Assembly (NCBI GenBank): GCA_945873335.1
Contig: CAMCCH010000005.1
Span: forward strand, 1 to 34,242
Direction: 5' to 3'
DNA from: Bifidobacterium breve
GTDB lineage: Bacteria; Actinomycetota; Actinomycetes; Nanopelagicales; Nanopelagicaceae
Length of the DNA stretch: 34,242 nucleotides
Positions 23,628-31,545 of the stretch are shown here, one piece after another (position 1 is the first letter of the stretch; each line of letters starts with the position of its first letter). A program made the position numbers and the translations under genes. The notes under the pieces were generated by a model. That model searched no databases. It was not told where the DNA came from and saw only the letters and a list, made by a program, of their open reading frames with translations.

Positions 23628-25049
23628 ATGACAAAGCCCACCATAATTCTCGCAACCAGTAATGGTGTGGGCATGGGCCACTTAGCGCGCGCAAGTGCAA
23701 TCGCTGTCGCACTCAAAGAGATTGCAAATCCAATAATTGTTTCAATGGCTGGTGGAATTGCAGATCTTCCTTCATATATGGGAATTCGTTGTGAATACAT
23801 TCCCGGCCGCGATCGTGGGTGGATGTCACGTGAAAAATGGGATAAATATCTGCGCGACCGTTTACTTGCTTTAGTAGAAGAGACAGGCGCAACTGTTCTC
23901 TCATTTGATGGCGTCGCACCTTATCCAGGAGTTATTGCTGCAAAGAATTCAAATTCAAATCTGGCTCTTGTCTGGGTTCGTCGTGGCTTATGGCAGAAAA
24001 AACCACAGAGATTTGTTTTAGGTTTGCAATCGCAAATGATGGATCAGATTATTGAACCTGGTGACATTGCTCGCGAATATGATCACGGTCCTACTTCAAC
24101 TCGCCAAGATGCAGTAATTACTTCGCCGGTTTCACTTTTTCAACCATCACATGCAATGTCTCGTGAAGATGCGCGCAAAGCATTAGGTCTAGATCTAAAT
24201 CGTCCAACTGCATTAGTTCAATTAGGTACGGGCGATAGCGATGTAAATGAGAAGATGAGTGCAGCGTTATCAGGTTTACTTGGTTGGAAAGATTTACAAG
24301 TAATACTGACAAAAGCGCCTACAGATAAAAGCGGTAAATCATTAGCGCCAGATGGCTTGGATATAAAAGTGTTGCGATATTTTCCACTCGCGAATGTGCT
24401 CCATGCATTTGATGCAGGAGTGTGCGCAACAGGATATAACGGAGTGCATGAGCTACTACCTGCTGGGATACCAACAGTCTTTGTCTCAAATATTCGAGGA
24501 ACAGATGATCAGGAAGCCCGTGCTCAGTGGTGTCATGACAGAGGTTTCGCGCTAAGGGCTGATCAAAGCAATTTAGCTGATATCACTGAAAAGGTGCGCC
24601 AATTGCAAGATTCCGCAACGCGTCAGCGCCTTTCAGAAAAATGCAAAGAATTGCCGGCCTCAAATGGAGGAGCTGAAATTGCAAAAATTCTCTTCGAGTT
24701 AGCAACAAAATCAGATACGAATAAGCCTGCCAAATTCACTTACGCACGCTTGATTGTTCAAGATCATGTAAACCGTGGATTGCGCCACGTTGCGAATTTA
24801 GGATTGCGCCGAGTTGCACTTGTATATCGATTCTTGAACCCGCATATTGTTACTGAAATAGTCAAAGAAGCGGAACCTGTTTTTGGTGATCAGACTGATG
24901 CGGCTCAACTTAGGGAACTCATCAGAGGTGAAACACGATTTGAGCATCTCATTTCTGAAGCATCAGAAAAATATAGACATAGAAGAATTGAAATTGCAGC
25001 TACTGCATATGGAGAGAAAACAGTAATTACGAAGTCGCGCCCGCTCTAA
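23628..25049 (+). CDS. GT-B fold glycosyltransferase-like protein (MurG/GT28-like)
   Basis: This 473-aa protein opens with a Gly-rich acceptor loop (ATSNGVGMGHLARASAIAVAL) as in MurG-type GT-B enzymes. The second domain has LVQLGTGD and a nucleotide-sugar-binding stretch VCATGYNGVHELLPAGIPTVFVSN with the family Glu. A C-terminal region of about 110 residues, rich in Arg and His (ARLIVQDHVNRGLRHVANLGLRRVALVYRF), is extra to the core. No transmembrane segment is seen. The donor and acceptor are unknown. Position after an amino-sugar catabolic unit hints at UDP-hexosamine chemistry, but its own -10 box weakens that link. Confidence 0.7.
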   Translation: MTKPTIILATSNGVGMGHLARASAIAVALKEIANPIIVSMAGGIADLPSYMGIRCEYIPGRDRGWMSREKWDKYLRDRLLALVEETGATVLSFDGVAPYPGVIAAKNSNSNLALVWVRRGLWQKKPQRFVLGLQSQMMDQIIEPGDIAREYDHGPTSTRQDAVITSPVSLFQPSHAMSREDARKALGLDLNRPTALVQLGTGDSDVNEKMSAALSGLLGWKDLQVILTKAPTDKSGKSLAPDGLDIKVLRYFPLANVLHAFDAGVCATGYNGVHELLPAGIPTVFVSNIRGTDDQEARAQWCHDRGFALRADQSNLADITEKVRQLQDSATRQRLSEKCKELPASNGGAEIAKILFELATKSDTNKPAKFTYARLIVQDHVNRGLRHVANLGLRRVALVYRFLNPHIVTEIVKEAEPVFGDQTDAAQLRELIRGETRFEHLISEASEKYRHRRIEIAATAYGEKTVITKSRPL

Positions 25050-25055
25050 ATCTCA

Positions 25056-25061
25056 TATACT
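25056..25061 (+). promoter_or_regulatory. -10 box TATACT before the nitroreductase gene
   Basis: TATACT ends 10 nt before the ATG at 25072. No Shine-Dalgarno lies between, so the leader would be only a few nt. Confidence 0.4.
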
Positions 25062-25071
25062 GTTACTTCTT

Positions 25072-25644
25072 ATGAGCGCTGACACATCTGTACCAATTTA
25101 TCCATTGCTTGCAGAGAGAAAGAGCCCTCGCTCACTCGACGAATCTGTAACGCTATCGCCAGATGAAATAAGAGCGCTACTCGAAGCAGCGCGATGGGCG
25201 CCATCAGCAAATAATTTACAACCTTGGCGTTTTTTTGTTGGCCAACGTGGAGATTCAGTATTTACAAATATTTTGGAATCACTACGCCCCTTCAATCAAG
25301 GCTGGGCAAAGAGAGCATCGCTACTTGCGCTAGTTGCTGGAGTTACAAAGAATGAAGATGGAAGTGAGAACAATTCTTATATGTATGACTGTGGGCTAGC
25401 AGTTTCTCAATTTACACTGGAAGCACATAGTCGTGGATATGTCGCACACCAAATGGCAGGGTTTGAAAAAGATGTAGCCATCGGCAAACTTTCGATAGCA
25501 CCTGGTTTAATTCCAGTCGTTGTTATTGCGATAGGCAAGCAATCTGGAGTCGAGCAATTAGATGAAGCAACTGCGCAACGAGAATTAGCGCCTAGGGTGC
25601 GCAAACCTTTGGAAGAAATCGTTGTTATTGGTTTAGAGCACTAA
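25072..25644 (+). CDS. Nitroreductase-family FMN oxidoreductase
   Basis: This 190-aa protein has the family's N-terminal FMN motif (ERKSPRSLDES), the conserved RWAPSANNLQPWRFFVG and a C-terminal FMN-binding region near ELAPRVRKPLEEIV. It would be a homodimeric NAD(P)H-dependent reductase of nitro-aromatics, quinones or similar acceptors; the physiological substrate is unknown. Its stop overlaps the convergent kynA end by 4 nt. No functional link to tryptophan degradation is proven. Confidence 0.88.
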   Translation: MSADTSVPIYPLLAERKSPRSLDESVTLSPDEIRALLEAARWAPSANNLQPWRFFVGQRGDSVFTNILESLRPFNQGWAKRASLLALVAGVTKNEDGSENNSYMYDCGLAVSQFTLEAHSRGYVAHQMAGFEKDVAIGKLSIAPGLIPVVVIAIGKQSGVEQLDEATAQRELAPRVRKPLEEIVVIGLEH

Positions 25645-26438
25645 AAGCGAGATCTAATCCCCCATAGATCAACAAATACAGGATTGAAAAGAGTGCTTTG
25701 TAAGTAACTAGCACCACTGGAACCACCACTACCCACTTTGTGGCCGATAGTTCGCTCCACCATCTTTACATGGCGGTATCGCCACTCTTGAATTCCTTCA
25801 TCGATATCTACAAGGCGCTCACACACCATTGCGCTCTCCGGGCTATTTCTATGTATCTCTAGCAACACATCTTGTACGGATGAGTTAGTTTCATAAACTT
25901 TACTCTTGTCGCGATCTAGAACATCACTTGGTATTGGATGACCTTGCTTGCTCAAATACACAAGCAAGGAATCCCAAAGCGAATTACCGCTAGTGATTAC
26001 GGCTATCTCGGTTTGAATTTCAACAGGTAAGTGTCCCGCCATTTTGCTATCGCGTCGCCCAAGGATTGCTTCCACTTTTCTAAATTGTGCTGATTGGAAA
26101 CCACTTGATGAAGATAAATAACTTCGGAATGAGTTGAATTGAAGTGGTGTCATTGTTTCTAAGATATCAATTTGCGCAACGCATACTTTCATAATTGTTC
26201 GAATGCGACCCAATAGCGAAAGTGAATAGTGAGTATCGCCGCCCTCTAATGATTTTTGAGCCGCTTGAAATTCATGAATAAGTTCCTTGAACCACAACTC
26301 ATAGGTTTGGTGAATGATAATAAAGAGCATTTCGTCATGCTCTGGTCCAACCGAAAGAGGACGTTGTAACTTTAGTAATTCATCAACAGCTAAATATGAT
26401 GTGTACGTTAGCGCAGAATCAAAGTTTTCTTCGCTCAT
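25641..26438 (-). CDS. kynA: Tryptophan 2,3-dioxygenase
   Basis: This 265-aa heme dioxygenase opens the indole ring of tryptophan to N-formylkynurenine. Diagnostic motifs are YTSYLAVDELLKLQ near the N-terminus, HDEMLFIIIHQTYELWFKELIHE (distal His43) and the C-terminal WRYRHVKMVERTIGHKVGSGGSSGASYL, with the axial heme His in RYRH and the substrate-binding GTGGS-like loop. Length is within the short bacterial TDO range. Its ATG overlaps the kynU stop (ATGA), so the two are co-expressed. No kynurenine formamidase gene is in the window. Confidence 0.94.
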   Translation of the reverse strand: MSEENFDSALTYTSYLAVDELLKLQRPLSVGPEHDEMLFIIIHQTYELWFKELIHEFQAAQKSLEGGDTHYSLSLLGRIRTIMKVCVAQIDILETMTPLQFNSFRSYLSSSSGFQSAQFRKVEAILGRRDSKMAGHLPVEIQTEIAVITSGNSLWDSLLVYLSKQGHPIPSDVLDRDKSKVYETNSSVQDVLLEIHRNSPESAMVCERLVDIDEGIQEWRYRHVKMVERTIGHKVGSGGSSGASYLQSTLFNPVFVDLWGIRSRF

Positions 26439-27709
26439 GTGACTCGAGAACCGCCTTCTTCAACTTTTTCAAATTGGCGCGATGCCACTAGATCTCTAAT
26501 TCTCTGGAATCCATCCCAGACTTCAACATATGAAGTAGGTAGAGGTGAGATTGCTAGACGTATTGAATTCGGAGTTCTGTAATCTGGAATTACATTTGCG
26601 AATTGGCGAAGTGCAACACAAATTCGCGCAGCATCGGGATGACCAAGAGTGATATGGCCACCACGTTCTTTCGCATTTCGTGATGTTAGAAGCGTGATTC
26701 CAAGGTCTGCAAGCCATGCGTCGTATAAATCAATCATCATTTGAGTACCAATAGCAGCTTTAGAAGCGATTGCATCGATACCTGCCTCTTCGATTATTTC
26801 AAAGGCACTCTTCACACAACGAAGTCCCATCAGGGAAGGGCTTGCAATTTGGTAGCCGCGGATACCTTCGGCACGTTCGAAGACTGGCCCCATTCCAAAT
26901 TGATCACCTTGTGAGAACCAACCCTGGATCGGAACTTGTAATTCTTTTTGGATTCTTTTGCTCACATACAGCCATGCTGGTGATCCAGGACCTGAGTTTC
27001 CATATTTGTATGTACAACCAACAACGAGATCTGCACCATTTGCATCGAGATTCATTTCTATAGCGCCAACGGCATGACTTGCATCCCATAAGAGAAGCGC
27101 GCCATATTTTCTTGTGAGATCTGTTAATGACTTTATATCATTGCGGGCACCAGATCTATATTGAATTACTTCTAGAGTTACCAGAGCAACATCATCACTG
27201 AGATACTTTTCTAAAATTTCAGGTGTAATACGTTCGCAATCTGCCGAACCAGCACTTTCGTTATCAATGATTACTAAATTGAGACCTAATTGTTGTGCAA
27301 TTCCTTCAAGAATATATCGATCTGTTGGAAAATTGGCAGCATCGGTGATAATAGTTTTACGGCCAGGACGAGCATTGATGGCTGCAAGTGCCAATTGATA
27401 AAAATTTACAGATGTTGTATCGCAGGCAAGCATTTGCCCTGGCCCCGCACCGAGTGCGGAACGTCCAATGAGATCTCCTATTGGTTGTGCCTCATCGACC
27501 CAATGACTCCACCCTGTTACAACTTCGCGGCCCCACTCTTGAGTCATATATTCATTTACTGCAATAACAGTTGAATGCGGCAAGCGACCTAGTGAATTTC
27601 CATCGAGGTAACACATATCGGGGTCAGTAATTACAAATCGAGAACGAAAATGAGCTAATGGGTCATTTCGATCGAGTTCAAGTGCGTATTCGCGGTCAGT
27701 GATAGCCAT
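26435..27709 (-). CDS. kynU: Kynureninase
   Basis: This 424-aa PLP enzyme hydrolyses kynurenine to anthranilate and alanine. The N-terminal CYLDGNSLGRLP, TDAANFPTDRY, PLP-contacting LLWDASHAVGA and Schiff-base Lys235 in GCTYKYGNSGPGSPAW are all family motifs. Most kynureninases read YKYLNGGPG; here it is YKYGNSGPG, a modest change beside the active-site Lys. It is upstream of kynA in a two-gene operon. The ATG is preceded by TACCTT ending 6 nt upstream, suggesting a leaderless transcript from a 24-nt region shared with the divergent ABC-F gene. Confidence 0.94.
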   Translation of the reverse strand: MAITDREYALELDRNDPLAHFRSRFVITDPDMCYLDGNSLGRLPHSTVIAVNEYMTQEWGREVVTGWSHWVDEAQPIGDLIGRSALGAGPGQMLACDTTSVNFYQLALAAINARPGRKTIITDAANFPTDRYILEGIAQQLGLNLVIIDNESAGSADCERITPEILEKYLSDDVALVTLEVIQYRSGARNDIKSLTDLTRKYGALLLWDASHAVGAIEMNLDANGADLVVGCTYKYGNSGPGSPAWLYVSKRIQKELQVPIQGWFSQGDQFGMGPVFERAEGIRGYQIASPSLMGLRCVKSAFEIIEEAGIDAIASKAAIGTQMMIDLYDAWLADLGITLLTSRNAKERGGHITLGHPDAARICVALRQFANVIPDYRTPNSIRLAISPLPTSYVEVWDGFQRIRDLVASRQFEKVEEGGSRVT

Positions 27710-27715
27710 GCTTCA

Positions 27716-27721
27716 AAGGTA
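27716..27721 (-). promoter_or_regulatory. -10 box TACCTT, leaderless promoter of kynU-kynA
   Basis: On the minus strand TACCTT ends exactly 6 nt before the ATG at 27709. It overlaps the opposite-strand -10 box of the ABC-F gene by 2 bp. Confidence 0.5.
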
Positions 27722-27725
27722 CGCT
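27720..27725 (+). promoter_or_regulatory. -10 box TACGCT before the ABC-F gene
   Basis: TACGCT ends 8 nt before the GTG start at 27734 with no Shine-Dalgarno. The whole space between the divergent start codons is 24 nt. Confidence 0.45.
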
Positions 27726-27733
27726 CTCCTATC

Positions 27734-29506
27734 GTGGCGCGCAACGTTGTAAACATCGAAGAGGTCTCCAAGGCCTTTGATATCAAAGCGCTATTAAATA
27801 GCGTCTCAATTGGAATATCTGAAGGTGATCGAATCGGCATTGTTGGCCGAAATGGTTGCGGCAAGAGCACACTCATGAAAGTTATCGCAGGAATTGAATC
27901 ACCCGATAGCGGACGTGTTACCCGATCAAACTCCGCGCACATTGGAGTACTTTCACAAATCGATTATGCAGATCCAGAAAGCACAGTTCGAGATGTCGTT
28001 CTTGGCGATACAGCAACTCATGAATGGGCAAGTGATGCGGGAATTCGCGAAGTCTTTACTGGTCTCTTCGGTGGATTTGATGATCATTTATTTGAAAGAA
28101 AATTTGAATCATTATCAGGTGGAGAGAAAAGACGTGTAGGTCTTGCAAAATTACTTATTGCAAACCTAGACCTAATTCTGCTCGATGAACCTACGAACCA
28201 CTTAGATGTTGAAGGAGTTGCTTGGCTTGCAGAGCATCTGAATAATCGCAAAAACTTAGCTGTTGCAGTTGTAACTCACGATCGTTGGTTCCTAGATGCA
28301 GTCACTGATAGAACGTGGGAAGTAGTCGGAGGAAAAATTGAAGAATATGACGGTGGCTACTCTGCCTATGTTTTAGCGAAGGCAGAAAGATCGCGTCAAG
28401 CATCCGTACTTGATGGCCGCCGCAACGCGCTCATTCGAAAAGAATTGGCATGGTTGCGCCGTGGTGCACCTGCACGAACAACAAAACCAAAATTTCGTGT
28501 AGATGCTGCCAATGAACTTATTTCAGCCGAGCCAGCTCCGCGTGATAAAACTGAACTTCTAAAATTTGCGCGTAATCGTTTAGGAAATACTGTGTATGAG
28601 GCGCACCATATGCAAGTAAAAATTGGCGATATAGAACTCATTGATAACCTAACGTGGAATGTCGGCCCAGGTGATCGAATAGGAATTGTCGGCGTTAATG
28701 GTGCTGGCAAAACAACATTGATGCGCACGCTAGCGGGTGAGCTAAAACCAAGTGGCGGAAAATTGGTTACAGGAATAACTGTTGCATCTGCATTTCTTAC
28801 ACAACATCTGACCGAACTCGACCCAACATGGCGCGTACTTGAAGCAGTTGAAAAAGTCGCAAACCATATTGAGCTAGGTAAAGGAAAGTCGCTTTCTGCC
28901 TCACAGTTGTGCGAAAGATTAGGTTTTGATCGTGATTCTCAATGGACTCCAGTAGGGGACTTATCTGGAGGAGAGAGACGCCGCTTACAACTCACTCGCT
29001 TATTGATGGATAGTCCAAACGTTTTATTACTTGATGAACCTACAAATGATTTTGATATTGAAACTCTCAACGAACTTGAAGACTTGCTCGATAGTTATAC
29101 AGGAACACTTCTCGTGATCTCCCACGATAGATTCTTTTTAGAAAGAGTATGCGATCGCTTTGTTGGATTACTTGGAGATAAGGAAGTCCGAGATCTTCCT
29201 CGCGGCGTTGATGAGTATTTGGAGCAACGCGAAGCATCTATCAATGCTGCAATCGCATCTAATACCCCAAAGAAAACTCAATCGAATGCTGCTGAACAGC
29301 GCCAGATAAAGAAAGATATCGTTAGGTTAGAGCGACAGATTGAAAAACTAAAAGAGCTCATCGCCACATTAGAGAGAGAACAACAGGAGGCTGGGTCAGA
29401 TTCGGGCCGCCTACTTGAAGTTACAAATCAACTGGAAAAAGCTCATAAGGAGTTCAACACCCGCGAAGAAGAGTGGTTAGAAGCTACGCTCAAAGTCGAG
29501 CCTTAG
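27734..29506 (+). CDS. ABC-F family ATPase (Uup/TlrC/EttA-like ribosome-associated)
   Basis: This 590-aa protein has two ABC ATPase domains in tandem and no membrane segments. Walker A motifs are GRNGCGKST and GVNGAGKTT; signatures are LSGGEKRRV and LSGGERRRL; Walker B regions are ILLDEPTNHLD and LLLDEPTNDFD. The two domains are joined by a basic linker (RKELAWLRRGAPARTTK). The C-terminus (about 520-590) is a charged coiled coil (QIKKDIVRLERQIEKLKELIATLERE), as in Uup. ABC-F proteins act on the ribosomal E site or give antibiotic resistance. The C-terminal coil favours a housekeeping Uup-like role, but resistance is not excluded. Start is GTG. Confidence 0.92.
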   Translation: MARNVVNIEEVSKAFDIKALLNSVSIGISEGDRIGIVGRNGCGKSTLMKVIAGIESPDSGRVTRSNSAHIGVLSQIDYADPESTVRDVVLGDTATHEWASDAGIREVFTGLFGGFDDHLFERKFESLSGGEKRRVGLAKLLIANLDLILLDEPTNHLDVEGVAWLAEHLNNRKNLAVAVVTHDRWFLDAVTDRTWEVVGGKIEEYDGGYSAYVLAKAERSRQASVLDGRRNALIRKELAWLRRGAPARTTKPKFRVDAANELISAEPAPRDKTELLKFARNRLGNTVYEAHHMQVKIGDIELIDNLTWNVGPGDRIGIVGVNGAGKTTLMRTLAGELKPSGGKLVTGITVASAFLTQHLTELDPTWRVLEAVEKVANHIELGKGKSLSASQLCERLGFDRDSQWTPVGDLSGGERRRLQLTRLLMDSPNVLLLDEPTNDFDIETLNELEDLLDSYTGTLLVISHDRFFLERVCDRFVGLLGDKEVRDLPRGVDEYLEQREASINAAIASNTPKKTQSNAAEQRQIKKDIVRLERQIEKLKELIATLEREQQEAGSDSGRLLEVTNQLEKAHKEFNTREEEWLEATLKVEP

Positions 29507-29508
29507 GA

Positions 29509-29514
29509 TAAAGT
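29509..29514 (+). promoter_or_regulatory. -10 box TAAAGT before the UPF0114 gene
   Basis: TAAAGT ends exactly 6 nt before the ATG at 29521, just after the ABC-F stop. No Shine-Dalgarno is present, consistent with a leaderless start. Confidence 0.45.
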
Positions 29515-29520
29515 TTGTAC

Positions 29521-30051
29521 ATGGGCAAAATCTCACATTACGTCGAAGTTATTCTCTTCCGTTCTCGCTTTCTATTGGCTCCTTTGTACTTGGGGCTTGT
29601 TGGAGCATTAGCACTGCTTGGCTATCGTTTTATAATCGAATTTATTCACTTGGCGGAAAAGATTGATAAAGCAACACCACAATCTTTCACACTTGATTTG
29701 CTAGCACTTCTAGATCTAACACTTCTTGCTAACTTGATTCTCATGGTGATTTTTGCGGGATACGAAAACTTTGTATCTCGAATCGATGTTGCAACAGAAT
29801 CTAAAGATCGACCACACTGGATGGGTACCATCGATTTTAGTGGTCTGAAAATCAAACTTATCGGTTCACTCGTAGCAATCTCTGTAATCGAACTTCTCAA
29901 AGATTTCATTGAACTCTCTGGCCAAGATGAGGTTGGAGGAGGCACTAAATGGAGAATCGTTATACATATTACATTTGTTGCATCCGGCGTGCTCTTTGCT
30001 CTTATGGATTGGATCGCAGATAAGAGAGATTTTGACGGCACACACGCTTAA
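29521..30051 (+). CDS. UPF0114 (YqhA-like) membrane protein
   Basis: This protein of about 176 aa has four hydrophobic segments (LLAPLYLGLVGALALLGYRF, LLALLDLTLLANLILMVIFAG, IKLIGSLVAISVIELLKDFI and a C-terminal IVIHITFVASGVLFALMDWI). The N-terminus (RSRFLLAPLYLGL) and the central MVIFAGYENFVSRID match the UPF0114/YqhA family, whose function is not established. The open frame begins at a TTG (29515), but the ATG at 29521 fits the family N-terminus and the leaderless -10. Its stop overlaps the next start (TAATG). Confidence 0.85.
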   Translation: MGKISHYVEVILFRSRFLLAPLYLGLVGALALLGYRFIIEFIHLAEKIDKATPQSFTLDLLALLDLTLLANLILMVIFAGYENFVSRIDVATESKDRPHWMGTIDFSGLKIKLIGSLVAISVIELLKDFIELSGQDEVGGGTKWRIVIHITFVASGVLFALMDWIADKRDFDGTHA

Positions 30052-30995
30052 TGCGTCTTGATTTATTAGCGGCGCTATCAGGCATACTTATTGCGCTCCA
30101 AGCGCGCGCAAATGGTGAACTCTCACACCAACTCGGAAATGGGCTACAGGCAGCATTAGTCTCCTTTGGTTCAGGACTTATCATCATTGTTTTTATCTCT
30201 CTATTTAGTCCTTCAATCAAAGAAGGAATTCATAATTTACGAGGTGCGGTACAAGAAAAAAAGATCGCTCGTTGGAAACTTTCTGCAGGCATGCTGGGCG
30301 GAACCTGGGTTGCGGTTCAAACTCATATCGTTCCGTTGATCGGTGTTGCAATATTTTCAGTGGCATCAATTGCAGGGCAAGCAACTGCATCACTAATTGT
30401 GGATCGAATTGGCCTTACCGGTGGCGGAAAGAAATTACTTTCAAAGCGCCGAGTTGCTGCTGCGCTCATTACAGTTTTAGCTGTTCTACTCTCTGTGCTT
30501 GACCGACTTGATGCAAGCAACCTCTCAAAATTTGCCGTATTTCTTGGAGTAATTACTGGTGCTCTTGGTGGAATTCAGAGGGCAATGAACGGAGAGATCA
30601 ATGAATACTCTCAGCAGAGTTTTACTACTTCTCTGCTCAATTTTATTATGGGTACAACTTTCTTAGTAGTGCTACTCATTGTCATGATTCTTGCTAAAAG
30701 AATTGAACTTGTTCCGCTACCAAGTGGGCCATGGTGGATTTATACAGGTGGAGTAATTGGGGTTATTTACATTGCTTTTTCTTCAACAATTGTTCAACAC
30801 CTTGGTGTACTAAATTTCACACTCTTTAGCGTTGGTGGCCAACTAGTTGGATCACTTGCAATCGATATTTTGTATCCGACAGATGGTGTTCAAATCAGTG
30901 CATATCTAATTAGCGGAATTGTAATGACATACCTTGGCGTTATCGTCGGTGGCGTAAGTAGTTCCAGAGTGCGGAAACCAGCGACGCCCCAATAA
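30051..30995 (+). CDS. DUF606/YdcZ-like DMT-superfamily transporter, duplicated form
   Basis: This 314-aa membrane protein has about ten transmembrane segments in two homologous halves (LDLLAALSGILIALQARANGELS-QLGNGLQAALVSFGSGL and FLGVITGALGGIQRAMNGEINEYSQQSFTTSLLNFIMG). That internal repeat is typical of two-domain DUF606 proteins in the drug/metabolite transporter superfamily. The substrate is unknown. It is translationally coupled to the UPF0114 gene by TAATG. Its last 56 nt overlap the convergent DedA gene, so the two transcripts are antisense at their ends. Confidence 0.85.
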   Translation: MRLDLLAALSGILIALQARANGELSHQLGNGLQAALVSFGSGLIIIVFISLFSPSIKEGIHNLRGAVQEKKIARWKLSAGMLGGTWVAVQTHIVPLIGVAIFSVASIAGQATASLIVDRIGLTGGGKKLLSKRRVAAALITVLAVLLSVLDRLDASNLSKFAVFLGVITGALGGIQRAMNGEINEYSQQSFTTSLLNFIMGTTFLVVLLIVMILAKRIELVPLPSGPWWIYTGGVIGVIYIAFSSTIVQHLGVLNFTLFSVGGQLVGSLAIDILYPTDGVQISAYLISGIVMTYLGVIVGGVSSSRVRKPATPQ

Positions 30996-31545
30996 AGAAT
31001 GCTGCAATCGCGTATGACCAAGTCTTTACCCAAGGCAGACTTGCTGCGTAATATCCTGCCAATGTAATTCCTACGCCCCATAAGAGTGCGCCAAGTACAT
31101 TTGCACTGAGAAATTTGTAGTAATTCATATGTGAAGCGCCAGCAATTGGTGGCACAAATGTACGAAGCCAGGGGAAGAAGCGTGCTGCAACAACTGCCCA
31201 CCATCCCGTCTGTTCATAAAAGCGTTCTGAGCGCTCAATCATTTTCTTTATTCGAGGTGAAGAATGACGCTCTAGATAGGGCCGGCCAACTAATCGACCT
31301 AGGACAAAACCAACTTGATCACCCATAAATGCAGCAATAAATATCACTGTTACCAAGATGACGATGTTTGCTTCACTATGAGCCGCGGCTACTAACCCCG
31401 CACTAAAGAGAATTGAATCACCGGGTAAGAAGAAACCTAGCAAGATACCTGTTTCAACAAAGACGATTACGCCAACCAATAAATAGAGAATTATTGGAGC
31501 AAGTGTTGAAAATTGTTCGTCAAAGGAAGCAGCTAGCTCGATCAT
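30940..31545 (-). CDS. DedA/VTT-domain family membrane protein
   Basis: This 201-aa protein has the DedA signature: a re-entrant region GFFLPGDSILFSAGLVAA with the conserved acidic residue, GDQVGFVLGR, and the basic ARFFPWLRTFVPPIAGASHMNYYKF motif. Four or five transmembrane segments are visible. DedA proteins are implicated in polyprenyl-phosphate or phospholipid flipping and membrane homeostasis. It starts inside the malic enzyme stop (ATGA overlap), so it is the last gene of the upp-malic enzyme-dedA unit. Its 3' end overlaps the convergent DUF606 gene. Confidence 0.9.
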   Translation of the reverse strand: MIELAASFDEQFSTLAPIILYLLVGVIVFVETGILLGFFLPGDSILFSAGLVAAAHSEANIVILVTVIFIAAFMGDQVGFVLGRLVGRPYLERHSSPRIKKMIERSERFYEQTGWWAVVAARFFPWLRTFVPPIAGASHMNYYKFLSANVLGALLWGVGITLAGYYAASLPWVKTWSYAIAAFFIGASLVSALWNYLRHRR

